Assembly: GCA_030263395.1 (NCBI GenBank)
Contig: SZOW01000004.1
Span: 186,001-250,000 of the forward strand
Direction of reading: 5' to 3'
Length of the DNA: 64,000 bases
Origin: QUBU01 sp014337915
GTDB taxonomy: Bacteria > Pseudomonadota > Gammaproteobacteria > Steroidobacterales > GCA-2729495
Below the pieces are notes generated by a model. That model ran no database searches. It was not told where the DNA came from and saw only the letters and a list, made by a program, of their open reading frames with translations. Both the position numbers and the translations under genes were made by a program. Shown here in pieces: positions 8,978 through 17,743 of this stretch (positions within the stretch are counted from its first letter, which is position 1; each line of letters begins with the position of its first letter).

Positions 8978-8981
8978 GCCG

Positions 8982-9149
8982 ATGCGCGACTTCCTCGCAA
9001 TGGGTGGTTACGCGCTCTGGGTCTGGAGCGCTTTCGGGCTGACGCTGGTCGTGTTGCTGGCAAATGTCATTGGCGCAGACCGGCGCTATCACAATACCCT
9101 GAGGCGCTTGCGCCTGCGGGCCAACCGGGTGGAGAGTCTGCGGAAATGA
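8982..9149 (+). CDS. ccmD: heme exporter protein CcmD
   Basis: A 55-residue single-span protein, the small subunit that associates CcmE with CcmABC. It has the typical N-terminal FLAMGGYALWVW followed by a hydrophobic span and a basic tail (RRLRLRANR). It lies between ccmC and ccmE, 4 bases after ccmC and overlapping ccmE by 4 bases (ATGA). Confidence 0.9.
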   Translation: MRDFLAMGGYALWVWSAFGLTLVVLLANVIGADRRYHNTLRRLRLRANRVESLRK

Positions 9150-9604
9150 CGCCGAGAAGACAGCGACTGATGGTGGTTGGGCTCGTGGTGGCGGGCGTGG
9201 CGCTGGCGGCCGGCCTGGCGCTGCGCGCATTCAACGACAACCTGCTCTATTTCTATACGCCGACCCAGGTTGCAGCGGGCGAGGCCCCTGCAGGCAAGAA
9301 ATTTCGCCTTGGCGGGCTGGTGCAGCCCGGCTCGTTGCATCGTGAGCCTGGCCAGCTCGAGGTGAAGTTCCAGGTGACGGACGTGAAGAAGGCCATGGTG
9401 GTGAGCTACTCAGGCATCCTCCCGGATCTGTTCCGGGAGGGGCAGGGCGTCATCGCCTATGGTGTACTGATGCCCGATGGCAGTTTCCGGGCGGATGAAG
9501 TGCTGGCCAAGCACGACGAAAACTACATGCCGCCGGAAGTCGCCCAGGCACTTCGCGAGCAGGGCCATCCGGACGCGGCAGAACCGGCGACGGCAAATCC
9601 CTGA
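9146..9604 (+). CDS. ccmE: cytochrome c maturation heme chaperone CcmE
   Basis: Periplasmic heme chaperone anchored by one N-terminal helix (about 9-27). The covalent heme-binding histidine is His123 in AKHDENYMPP, with Tyr127 as the usual axial ligand. Length (152 residues) and the RLGGLV beta-strand region fit the OB-fold family. The start overlaps the ccmD stop. Confidence 0.96.
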   Translation: MTPRRQRLMVVGLVVAGVALAAGLALRAFNDNLLYFYTPTQVAAGEAPAGKKFRLGGLVQPGSLHREPGQLEVKFQVTDVKKAMVVSYSGILPDLFREGQGVIAYGVLMPDGSFRADEVLAKHDENYMPPEVAQALREQGHPDAAEPATANP

Positions 9605-9614
9605 GGGTACTGAA

Positions 9615-11582
9615 ATGGTTCCGGAGTTCGGCCAGCTTTGCCTGATCCTCGCACTCTGCCTGGCGACGGCACAGGCATTTTTTCCGCTGGCCGGTGCACA
9701 GCTGCACAAGGTGAGTTGGATGCGGGTGGCGATTCCCGCCGCGGCAGGCCATGCCGTTTTCGTGCTGGCGGCGTTTGCCACCCTGGCATGGTCCTTCGTC
9801 AACAATGATTTTTCGGTCGCCTACGTTGCCCAGAACTCCAATACTTCACTGCCGGCGGTCTATCGGTTCGCGGCGGTGTGGGGCGGGCACGAAGGCTCGC
9901 TGCTGCTCTGGGTGGTGCTGTTGTCGCTGTGGACGGCAGCGGTCGCCGCCGGCAGCCGCAGCGTGCCCCGCGAGATGGCCTGCCGCATCATCGGCGTGAT
10001 GGGTTTCGTCAGTGCCGGGTTCATCCTCTTCATCCTGGTAACGTCCAATCCATTCCTGAGGGTGTTTCCGGCGCCCGTCGATGGCAATGACCTCAACCCG
10101 CTGCTGCAGGATCCGGCGATGGCCGCCCATCCGCCGCTGCTCTACACGGGCTACGTGGGCTTTTCAGTGGCTTTCGCCTTTGCCGTGGCCGCCATGCTGG
10201 CAGGGCGCATCGACCAGCAATGGGCCCGCTGGGCGCGGCCATGGACCACCGCCGCCTGGGCCTTTCTCACAGTGGGCATTGCCATGGGCAGCTGGTGGGC
10301 CTACTACGAGCTCGGCTGGGGCGGCTGGTGGTTCTGGGATCCAGTCGAAAATGCCTCGTTCATGCCCTGGCTGGTCGGCACCGCACTGATCCACTCGCTG
10401 GCGGTCACGGAAAAGCGCGGGCTTTTCAAGGGCACGACCCTGCTGCTCGCCATTGGCGCATTCTCGCTGAGCCTGCTCGGCACCTTCCTGGTGCGCTCCG
10501 GCGTGCTGGTATCGGTGCATGCCTTTGCGGCGGACCCGGCCCGCGGCTTGTTCATCCTGGCCTATCTCAGCATCGTGATTGGCATTGCGCTCGGCCTCTA
10601 TGCCTGGCGTGCGCCAGGGCTCGATCGGGCCATCGGCTTCAAGCCTTTCTCACGCGAGACGTTCCTGCTGGTCAACAACATCCTGCTGTCCGCTGCAGCA
10701 GCCCTGATCCTGCTCGGCACCCTGTACCCGTTGATCCTCGATGCGCTGAACCTCGGCAAAATTTCGGTCGGTCCTCCTTACTTCGAAATGGTCTTCCTCG
10801 TGCCGATGGTGCCGCTGCTCTTCGCCGTGGGCATCGGCATGCATACGGCCTGGCGTGCCGCGGATGGCTGGACAGTCGGCCGCCGGCTGCGCTGGGCGGC
10901 ACTGGCTGCCGTGGCCGCGGGCCTGGGCCTGCCATTGGTCGTCTATGGCTCGGGCCACCTCATGACTATTGTCGGTGTGACAGCCGCTGCCTGGGTAGCC
11001 TTTGCGTCGCTGCTCGACCCACTGGCACGGCTGCGCGGCAAGGGGCCGCGCCTCACGCGCGGCATGGTCGGCATGCAGGTCGCACACCTCGGGCTTGGCC
11101 TCTGTGTCCTGGGGATCACGATTACCTCCAGCTTCAGCGTCGTCACCGACGAGAAGATCAGCCCGGGCGAGACATTGAAGCTGGGCGAGTACCAGCTGCT
11201 GTTCCGGGGCATTGCTCCCGCGAGCGGCCCGAACTACGAGGCGCTGCGCGCGGACATGGAAATCACCCGGGATGGGGTGCCGGTGGCTACGCTGCATCCG
11301 GAAAAGAGGCTGTACCGCGTGCGCTCCTCGCCGATGACCGAGGCCGGCATCGATGCCGGCTGGCATCGCGACCTGTTTGTCGCACTCGGCGAGGACCTCG
11401 GGAAGGGCGCCTGGAGCGTGCGCCTCCAGTACAAGCCGCTGGTGCGCTTCATCTGGCTGGGGGCAGCCATCATGGCCCTGGGTGGCATCCTGGCGATTAC
11501 CGACAGGCGCTATCGCCTGGCAGTCCGGGAGAGCGTCGCGGAGGAGCGGGGTGACGCCACCAGGCCCGCTGCCGCCGGCTGA
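9615..11582 (+). CDS. ccmF: heme lyase CcmF
   Basis: Large membrane heme lyase subunit (655 residues) that with CcmH attaches heme to apocytochrome c. It carries the WWD signature GGWWFWDPVENASFMPW and the conserved SNPF and AAHPPLLYTGY segments. I chose ATG 9615, 10 bases after the ccmE stop and preceded by CTGAGGG; the open frame extends upstream only as overlap with ccmE. Confidence 0.95.
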   Translation: MVPEFGQLCLILALCLATAQAFFPLAGAQLHKVSWMRVAIPAAAGHAVFVLAAFATLAWSFVNNDFSVAYVAQNSNTSLPAVYRFAAVWGGHEGSLLLWVVLLSLWTAAVAAGSRSVPREMACRIIGVMGFVSAGFILFILVTSNPFLRVFPAPVDGNDLNPLLQDPAMAAHPPLLYTGYVGFSVAFAFAVAAMLAGRIDQQWARWARPWTTAAWAFLTVGIAMGSWWAYYELGWGGWWFWDPVENASFMPWLVGTALIHSLAVTEKRGLFKGTTLLLAIGAFSLSLLGTFLVRSGVLVSVHAFAADPARGLFILAYLSIVIGIALGLYAWRAPGLDRAIGFKPFSRETFLLVNNILLSAAAALILLGTLYPLILDALNLGKISVGPPYFEMVFLVPMVPLLFAVGIGMHTAWRAADGWTVGRRLRWAALAAVAAGLGLPLVVYGSGHLMTIVGVTAAAWVAFASLLDPLARLRGKGPRLTRGMVGMQVAHLGLGLCVLGITITSSFSVVTDEKISPGETLKLGEYQLLFRGIAPASGPNYEALRADMEITRDGVPVATLHPEKRLYRVRSSPMTEAGIDAGWHRDLFVALGEDLGKGAWSVRLQYKPLVRFIWLGAAIMALGGILAITDRRYRLAVRESVAEERGDATRPAAAG

Positions 11583-11607
11583 TGCCGCGAACTCGCCCTG
11601 CTTGCCG

Positions 11608-12141
11608 ATGACGCGATTCCTGCTGCCCATCTTCGTCCTGGCCGCACTGGTGGCACTGCTGGTCGTCGGCCTGAACCGCGACCCGAGCTATGTTCCCTCG
11701 CCACTGCTTGGCAAGCAGGCACCAGCATTTTCGCTACCCCGGCTGGATGACCCGGCCCGGACCCTCAGCAACCGGGACCTCGGCGGCGACGTCGCGTTGC
11801 TGAACGTCTGGGCCACCTGGTGCTCGGGATGCCGTCAGGAGCACCCATACCTGATGGAGCTCTCACGTACTGCCGATGTGAGGATATTCAGCCTGAACTG
11901 GAAGGACGACCCGGACCTCGCGCGGCAGTGGCTGCAGACACTCGGCAATCCCTATGCCGCGACGGGTGTCGACCAGGACGGGCGGGTTGCCATCGACTGG
12001 GGTGTATACGGGGCACCGGAGACCTTCCTGGTCGATGCCGCTGGCAAGGTTCTCTACAAGCACATCGCGCCGCTTACCTCCGAAGTCTGGCAGAAGGAGT
12101 TCATGCCGCGGATTCGCCAGGCACGGGGGCAGCGTCCGTGA
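11608..12141 (+). CDS. ccmG: thiol:disulfide interchange protein CcmG (DsbE)
   Basis: Membrane-anchored periplasmic thioredoxin-like reductant for apocytochrome c CXXCH cysteines and CcmH. It has 177 residues: N-terminal anchor about 4-22, then a TlpA-type thioredoxin fold with active site NVWATWCSGC, cysteines 72 and 75. Family members usually have Pro between or before the cysteines (WCPSC or WCxPC); here the pair is C-S-G-C, a small departure. YGAPETFLVD holds the cis-Pro loop. It overlaps ccmH. Confidence 0.94.
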   Translation: MTRFLLPIFVLAALVALLVVGLNRDPSYVPSPLLGKQAPAFSLPRLDDPARTLSNRDLGGDVALLNVWATWCSGCRQEHPYLMELSRTADVRIFSLNWKDDPDLARQWLQTLGNPYAATGVDQDGRVAIDWGVYGAPETFLVDAAGKVLYKHIAPLTSEVWQKEFMPRIRQARGQRP

Positions 12142-12599
12142 GCAGTGCCGGCCTGCGTCCATGGGCGGTGGCGTTGCTGCTGGTGCTTGCGGCAACCTCC
12201 GTCCGTGCAATCGACCAGGAACCGCCGCTCCCGGACCCGGAGCGCCAGGCGCTTTATGAGCGGCTGACACACGAGGTCCGCTGCCTGGTGTGCCAGAATC
12301 AGACGGTGGCCGATTCCACCGCGCCGCTGGCAGCGGACCTGCGCCGCGAAATCTATGCGATGGTGGCGGAGGGCCGGTCCGAGGAGGACATCAAGACATT
12401 CCTCCTCGACCGCTACGGGGATTTCGTGCTCTACAAGCCGCGATTCCTCTTCTCCACGGCACTGCTCTGGCTGGCACCGGGCCTGCTGCTGCTGGCCGGT
12501 GCGGCGGCCATCGGGGTCGTGGTGCGCCGTCGCGCCGCATTGCCGGCCGACCAGGACGCCGACGAGAATCCACCGGCCGGGACAGGATCCGGTGCATGA
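12138..12599 (+). CDS. ccmH: cytochrome c-type biogenesis protein CcmH
   Basis: Periplasmic redox subunit of the heme lyase. The 153 residues contain a signal peptide (about 8-24), the invariant RCLVCQNQ motif with redox cysteines 49 and 52, and a C-terminal membrane anchor. The start is GTG at 12138, overlapping the ccmG stop by 4 bases (GTGA); no ATG in frame would keep the signal peptide. In this genome CcmH is separate from CcmI. Confidence 0.94.
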   Translation: MSSAGLRPWAVALLLVLAATSVRAIDQEPPLPDPERQALYERLTHEVRCLVCQNQTVADSTAPLAADLRREIYAMVAEGRSEEDIKTFLLDRYGDFVLYKPRFLFSTALLWLAPGLLLLAGAAAIGVVVRRRAALPADQDADENPPAGTGSGA

Positions 12600-13621
12600 C
12601 TGCCTTTGTCGTCGTTGCTGTGCTGATGACGGTTGCCGCGATCCTCGTCGTCGCCATTCCACTCTGCGGCCTGCGCGATGGACGCGCGCCGCTCGCGGCA
12701 CTGTTCGCCGCCGTCATCATCCCGCTCACCGTCGTCATGCTCTATATGCAGGCCAGTAACTTCCCCTGGCGCGGCGGGCCGCCAGCGGCGATGGCGATGG
12801 CAGGTCCGCAGCCAGACAGCGCGGAGGTCCAGGAACTGAAGCAGCGAACGGCTGCGCAACCCGGTGACGTCGATGCCTGGGCAAGGCTCGGTGATGCCTA
12901 TCTGTCCGCCGAACGTTACGCCGAGGCGCGACAGGCGTTCCAGCAGGCGATCGCCGCCAGCAACGGTGGCGATGACGCGTTGCGCCTTTCCCTTGTCGAG
13001 GCTTCTATCCTCGAAGACAGGAACGCACTGCAGGGTCAGGCTGCCGTCGTCCTCGACGATGTGCTGCAACGGGATCCCTTCAATCCAAAGGCCCTCTGGT
13101 ACGGTGGCATGGCCGCGCTGGCGCGTGGCGACGCCGCCACCGCCCGCCAGCGCTGGGGCAAGCTGCTCGAACTATCGCCACCACCCCGCGTCCGGGAGAT
13201 CCTCGAGCAGCAGCTGGCGAACATGGGTGCCAGCCCGGGTGCCGGCAGCACATCTGCTGCAGCGGCTGGCGTCAGGATTCCGGTTCGTATCACCCTGGGG
13301 CCGGGGATGGCCGCAAGGGTAAGGCCTGGGGCGGTGCTATTCCTGATCGCGCGCGAACCTGGTGTGGCAGCGGGACCACCGCTGGCCGTGGTGCGCCGTG
13401 AGGCGCCGCAGCTGCCGCTGGACCTGGAGATCAGCGATGCTGACAGCATGATGCCGGGCCGCTCTCTGGCCAGTCATGCGGCCATCCAGCTCACGGCACG
13501 CCTGGCGGGCGAGGGCGACGCCAGGGCAGCATCCGGCGACCTGTTCGGTGAGGCCACCTGGCATTCCAGCGCGAAGTCAGGGGCGCCCTTGCAGATCACG
13601 GTCGATCAGGTCGTGCCCTAG
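12596..13621 (+). CDS. ccmI: cytochrome c-type biogenesis protein CcmI
   Basis: Apocytochrome chaperone with two N-terminal membrane helices (about 3-21 and 32-50), TPR repeats around 65-190 (for example DAWARLGDAYLSAERYAEA) and a C-terminal beta-rich domain ending in ITVDQVVP, as in CcmI/CycH. It has 341 residues and overlaps ccmH by 4 bases. Last gene of the ccm operon. Confidence 0.92.
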   Translation: MTAFVVVAVLMTVAAILVVAIPLCGLRDGRAPLAALFAAVIIPLTVVMLYMQASNFPWRGGPPAAMAMAGPQPDSAEVQELKQRTAAQPGDVDAWARLGDAYLSAERYAEARQAFQQAIAASNGGDDALRLSLVEASILEDRNALQGQAAVVLDDVLQRDPFNPKALWYGGMAALARGDAATARQRWGKLLELSPPPRVREILEQQLANMGASPGAGSTSAAAAGVRIPVRITLGPGMAARVRPGAVLFLIAREPGVAAGPPLAVVRREAPQLPLDLEISDADSMMPGRSLASHAAIQLTARLAGEGDARAASGDLFGEATWHSSAKSGAPLQITVDQVVP

Positions 13622-13655
13622 GCGGCGGCGACAGTGGTTCTGGCGGAGCCGGGTA

Positions 13656-15332
13656 ATGCCCGGGGAGGACGCGGTGGACAGGAAGCGCAGGCGCATCAGG
13701 TGCTCGGGCTACGCACTCATTCGCGACCCGCTCCTCAACAAGGGATCGGCATTCACCGAGCGTGAGCGCCTGGCCTTCGGCCTCGACGGACTCCTGCCGC
13801 ATCGTGCGGTCAGCATCGACATCCAGCGGCAGCGGGTACTCACCAACCTTGACCGGTTGCAGGATCCGCTCGAGAAGTACGTGGCACTGGCCAGCCTCCA
13901 GGACCGCAACGAGCAACTGTATTTCAACGTCCTGGTGCACCGGATCGCCAGCCTGCTGCCGATCGTCTATACGCCAACCGTGGGCCTCGCCACGCAGCGC
14001 TACAGCCAGGTCTTCCAGCGCGGGCGTGGCGCCTGGATCACGCCGGCGCACCGCGGACGCATCGCCGACGTGCTGCGCCGCGCGACCGCCGGGCGCAGCA
14101 TCCGCCTGATCGTCATCACCGACAACGAGTCCATCCTCGGCATCGGTGACCAGGGGGCAGGGGGGATGGCCATCGCCATCGGCAAGCTGTCGCTGTACAC
14201 GGCCGCTGCGGGTATCGATCCGGCAACTGTCCTGCCACTCAGCCTCGACGTGGGCACCGACAACGCCGCGCTGCTCGCCGATCCGCAGTACCTCGGATGG
14301 CCCGAGCGGCGCCTGCGTGGCGCTGCATACGACGCGCTGGTCGAGGAGTTTGTCGAGGCAGTCTCCACGACCTTTCCGCAGGCACTCGTCCAGTGGGAGG
14401 ACTTCCGCAAGGACAACGCACTGCGCATCCTCGATCGCTACCGCGGGCGCCTTCCGAGCTTCAACGACGACATCCAGGGCACCGGCGCCGTAGCGCTGGC
14501 CGGGGTGCTGACCTCGGAGCGCATCACCGGACGGCAGATCGGCACCGAGCGCGTGCTGATCCTCGGTGCTGGTGCGGCTGGGCTGGGCATCACGCGGCAG
14601 TTGCGGGCGGCGATGCAGGCCGGGGGCGATAGCGCGGCAACGATCGCGGTGCTGGACAGCAAGGGGCTGATTGTCGATGACGGCCCCATGGACGCATACA
14701 AGCGTGAACTGGCATGGCCGGCGGCGACAGCGGCAGCCGCAGGCCTGGTCGCGGGCCAGCGCGGTTTGCACGAAGTCGTGAAACGGTTCAGGCCGACCGT
14801 GCTGATCGGTACCTCCGGCCAGGCGGGAGCATTCGACGAGGCGGTCGTACGTGCGGTGACCGCCGGTTGTGAGCGTCCGGTGATCCTGCCGCTGTCGAAT
14901 CCAACCAGCAATTGCGAGGCAGTCCCGGCGGACCTGTTTCACTGGTCCGGCGGCCGAGCCCTGGTAGCTACCGGCAGTCCTTTCGAGGATGTCAGCCACG
15001 AGGGGCGCTCGTACCGGATCGGTCAGGGCAACAATGCCTACATTTTCCCCGGTGTCGGCCTCGCGGTGCTGGCGGCAGGACTCGTGACCGTCAGCGACGG
15101 GGCCTTCTTCACGGCGGCCCGGGCGCTGGCGCATTCCGTCACTGATGCCGAGCTGGAGAGCGGACTGCTGTACCCGCCAATGTCGCGGCTGCGTGAGGTG
15201 TCGCGCCACGTGGCACGCGCATTGCTGGTCTCAGGGGCGCATGGCCTGCCTGGCCTGGAGGCCGACGAGGCGGACCAGAGGATTTCGCAGCTGTGGTGGG
15301 AACCCGAGTATGGGGAGTACGACCCGGCCTAG
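13656..15332 (+). CDS. maeA: NAD-dependent malic enzyme
   Basis: Oxidative decarboxylation of malate to pyruvate in the cytoplasm. The 558 residues match the large prokaryotic/eukaryotic malic enzyme family: LLPIVYTPTVG near the N-terminal domain, EDFRKDNA and PSFNDDIQGTGAVALA for metal and substrate binding, Rossmann motif GAGAAGLGI, and the conserved ILPLSNPTSNCEA. ATG 13656 has GGAG 8 bases upstream and follows ccmI by 34 bases, so read-through from the ccm operon is possible. Confidence 0.92.
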   Translation: MPGEDAVDRKRRRIRCSGYALIRDPLLNKGSAFTERERLAFGLDGLLPHRAVSIDIQRQRVLTNLDRLQDPLEKYVALASLQDRNEQLYFNVLVHRIASLLPIVYTPTVGLATQRYSQVFQRGRGAWITPAHRGRIADVLRRATAGRSIRLIVITDNESILGIGDQGAGGMAIAIGKLSLYTAAAGIDPATVLPLSLDVGTDNAALLADPQYLGWPERRLRGAAYDALVEEFVEAVSTTFPQALVQWEDFRKDNALRILDRYRGRLPSFNDDIQGTGAVALAGVLTSERITGRQIGTERVLILGAGAAGLGITRQLRAAMQAGGDSAATIAVLDSKGLIVDDGPMDAYKRELAWPAATAAAAGLVAGQRGLHEVVKRFRPTVLIGTSGQAGAFDEAVVRAVTAGCERPVILPLSNPTSNCEAVPADLFHWSGGRALVATGSPFEDVSHEGRSYRIGQGNNAYIFPGVGLAVLAAGLVTVSDGAFFTAARALAHSVTDAELESGLLYPPMSRLREVSRHVARALLVSGAHGLPGLEADEADQRISQLWWEPEYGEYDPA

Positions 15333-15340
15333 GCATCCTG

Positions 15341-15378
15341 TCCGGTAATACTGCCTTAAATTTAACTTAATATACATT
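15341..15378 (+). promoter_or_regulatory. AT-rich leader before nhaD
   Basis: A sudden AT-rich stretch containing TAATACT and TTAACTTAATATACAT runs right up to the nhaD start codon. It plausibly contains a promoter, and there is no recognisable Shine-Dalgarno sequence between it and the ATG. Confidence 0.35.
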
Positions 15379-16752
15379 ATGCGCATTATGGGCTTGTGGA
15401 TCCGGGTACTTCCGGCAGCGTTGGCAATTCCCGCAACGGCCCATGCCTCCCAGCACCTCGACCTGACCAGCCATTGGCTGGGGTTTTGTGCCGTTGCCCT
15501 GTTCCTGGTGGCCTACACGCTGGTGGCCACCGAGGAATGGACCGGTCTTCGCAAGTCAACTCCCGTCCTGATTGCGGCTGGCTTCATCTGGTTGCTGGTG
15601 GCTGCTGCCGCCCGCGGCAGCCTCGCACAGGACGTGCTGATTGGGTCAGCCCGGGAATCGATCCTCGATTACGCCGAGTTGCTGCTGTTCCTGCTGGTGG
15701 CCATGACCTACGTGAATGCCATGACGGACCGGCAGGTCTTCGCCGCCATGCGCGGCTGGCTCCTGCGGCGGCAGTTCAGCATGCGAGCGTTGTTCTGGAT
15801 CACCGGGCTGCTCTCCTTCTTTCTTTCCGCCGTTATCGACAACCTGACGACGTCGCTGGTGATGGGCAGCCTGGCACTCGGCATCACCACCGACCGGCGC
15901 TTCCTCACGCTGTCCTGCATCAATATCGTGGTAGCCGCCAATGCCGGTGGCGCATGGTGTGCATTTGGCGACGTCACTTCACTGATGGTCTGGCAGGCCG
16001 GACGGTTGGAGTTCTTCGAATTCTTCCGGCTGCTGCTGCCCAGTGCCGTGGCCTGGCTGCTGCCTGCCACCGCGATGCATCTGGCGCTGCCACGCAGCCT
16101 GCGCCTCGAGGCGCCGACCCATGCCGCGACCCTGCGGGCAGGCGGTGCGGCCGTGGTGGTCCTGTTCGTGCTGACGCTGGCGACAGCAGTTTCGCTGCAG
16201 AACCTGGTGGGCTTGCCACCCGTCATGGGCATGATGCTGGGCCTCGGCTATCTCAAGGTCTATGGCTACTGGCTGCGCTGCCATGGAGTCGGCGGCGTCG
16301 GTGACCAGAGTCCGTTTGACGTGTTCGGCTACATTGCCCGCGCGGAATGGGACACCCTGTTGTTTTTCTACGGAGTGATCCTCTGCGTCGGCGGCCTCGC
16401 GACCTTCGGCTACATGGAACTGCTGGCCGACCTGAGTTACTCGCGCATGGGTCCGACCGTCGCCAACATCCTGGTCGGCGTCGTATCGGCCGTGGTGGAC
16501 AACATCCCCGTCATGGCAGCCGTTCTTGAGATGAACCCGCCCATGTCGCAGGGCCAATGGCTGCTGATCACGTTGACGGCCGGCATCGGCGGCAGCCTCC
16601 TCAGCATCGGCTCCGCGGCCGGTGTCGCGCTCATGGGCCAGGCCCGCGAGTACTACACCTTCTTTGGCCACCTGCGATGGGCGCCTGCCATCGGCCTGGG
16701 CTATGCCGCGGCCATCTGGGCACACCTGCTGGTGAACCGCACCCTGTTCTGA
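15379..16752 (+). CDS. nhaD: Na+/H+ antiporter, NhaD type
   Basis: Inner-membrane antiporter of the ion-transporter superfamily. The 457 residues have an N-terminal signal-like segment (to about ATAHAS, 24) and roughly a dozen membrane helices. Family markers are FFLSAVIDNLTTSLVMGS, ANAGGAWCAFGDVTSLM and VVSAVVDNIPVMAAV, which carry the paired VxDN acidic sites on the two inverted repeats. No ribosome binding site is visible before ATG 15379 or ATG 15388. Convergent with the glycerophosphodiesterase gene. Confidence 0.9.
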   Translation: MRIMGLWIRVLPAALAIPATAHASQHLDLTSHWLGFCAVALFLVAYTLVATEEWTGLRKSTPVLIAAGFIWLLVAAAARGSLAQDVLIGSARESILDYAELLLFLLVAMTYVNAMTDRQVFAAMRGWLLRRQFSMRALFWITGLLSFFLSAVIDNLTTSLVMGSLALGITTDRRFLTLSCINIVVAANAGGAWCAFGDVTSLMVWQAGRLEFFEFFRLLLPSAVAWLLPATAMHLALPRSLRLEAPTHAATLRAGGAAVVVLFVLTLATAVSLQNLVGLPPVMGMMLGLGYLKVYGYWLRCHGVGGVGDQSPFDVFGYIARAEWDTLLFFYGVILCVGGLATFGYMELLADLSYSRMGPTVANILVGVVSAVVDNIPVMAAVLEMNPPMSQGQWLLITLTAGIGGSLLSIGSAAGVALMGQAREYYTFFGHLRWAPAIGLGYAAAIWAHLLVNRTLF

Positions 16753-16782
16753 TATGTCCTGCCCGCTCCTGGCGGCCCTGAA

Positions 16783-17715
16783 TCAGGCGGGCAAATGGCG
16801 ATCGATGAAGACCCGGGCCAGGTCGGGAAAGTCGGTAAACAGGCCATCGACGCCCAGCTGCCGCAGGAACAGGTCCAGTAGTTCCCCGAAGCTCGCCATC
16901 CCCACGGGCAGGTCGTCGCTGCGAAACGTGTACGGGTGTACGAGCAGGCCGGCGCTGTGGGCGTCGTCCACCAGCGTGGTCGTGGCGGCGCCCTTCCCTG
17001 CCCGCCCGCGATAGATCAGTTTCAGCGACGGGCCGATCGCCTGGGCGTAACCGGCGATGGTCTCCAGTTCGCGCGCCGAAGGTTGGCCGTAGATACTGTT
17101 GATCAGCTGCACGAACGGCAGCTGCGAATTGAATTCCCTGCGCAGGCGCTGCAGTTCCGCCGGATCGAAGCACTGGAGGAATACCGGCATCGGCGGGTCA
17201 GCGCAGGCCGTTGATTCCAGCACCTGGAGCACCCGCGCCCCGAGGTCGATGCCTTCGGCGCGATGCCAGGCGGGGTCCTTTATTTCCGGGTAAATTCCGA
17301 CGGCTCGTCCGGATGCGTGGATCAGGCCGCGAATGAAGCGGATTTCCTCCGCCAGCGTCGGGATGCCAAAGCGCCCACCCGATTCCGGGAACCGCCCTGG
17401 GTGCTGCAATTCGCCCGCGCTTCCGCGGCGTGGGCCCACCCCGAGGGTCCGCAGTTCCTCGAGATCGAAATCCCGGCAGTAGAAATGGCCGTCGGCCCGC
17501 TGTCGCCCGGGAAAGCGCGTGGCGACGTCCGTGACCTCATCGAGGGTGAGGTCATGGAATACGACCAGTTCACCATCGCGGGTCGCGACGACATCCTGCT
17601 CCAGGTAGTCGGCTCCCTGGCCGAAAGCCAGGGCCTTGGCGACCAGCGTGTGCTCCGGCAGGTAGCCGCAGGCACCGCGGTGGGCGATGACCAGCGGTCG
17701 GGCGGCGCTTGCCAC
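16783..17715 (-). CDS. glycerophosphodiester phosphodiesterase, GlpQ/UgpQ family
   Basis: Hydrolyses glycerophosphodiesters to glycerol-3-phosphate and an alcohol. TIM-barrel motifs are clear: HRGACGYLPEHT with His12 and Glu21, DYLEQD with Glu39 and Asp41, and FHD with His54 (numbered from GTG 17715, 310 residues). The sequence is closest in style to periplasmic GlpQ, yet no signal peptide is visible. A TTG at 17760 would add 15 residues and overlap the reductase gene by 17 bases; I prefer GTG 17715, but neither has a good ribosome binding site. Confidence 0.88.
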   Translation of the reverse strand: MASAARPLVIAHRGACGYLPEHTLVAKALAFGQGADYLEQDVVATRDGELVVFHDLTLDEVTDVATRFPGRQRADGHFYCRDFDLEELRTLGVGPRRGSAGELQHPGRFPESGGRFGIPTLAEEIRFIRGLIHASGRAVGIYPEIKDPAWHRAEGIDLGARVLQVLESTACADPPMPVFLQCFDPAELQRLRREFNSQLPFVQLINSIYGQPSARELETIAGYAQAIGPSLKLIYRGRAGKGAATTTLVDDAHSAGLLVHPYTFRSDDLPVGMASFGELLDLFLRQLGVDGLFTDFPDLARVFIDRHLPA

Positions 17716-17743
17716 GGTGAACCGGTGCCGGCAGCGCGCCGGC

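Noticed and set aside
10220..11554. 444-codon frame inside ccmF and a 326-codon frame on the opposite strand (10650-11630)
   Set aside because: Both overlap ccmF, which has clear WWD and membrane motifs; the alternatives are rich in Arg, Pro and His with no domains.
13596..15209. 537-codon minus-strand frame opposite the malic enzyme
   Set aside because: Antisense shadow of a well-supported malic enzyme.
16760..16793. Dyad TGCCCGC/GCGGGCA between nhaD and the glycerophosphodiesterase
   Set aside because: The right arm overlaps the coding end of the diesterase and the loop is over 20 bases, so a terminator call is not supported.
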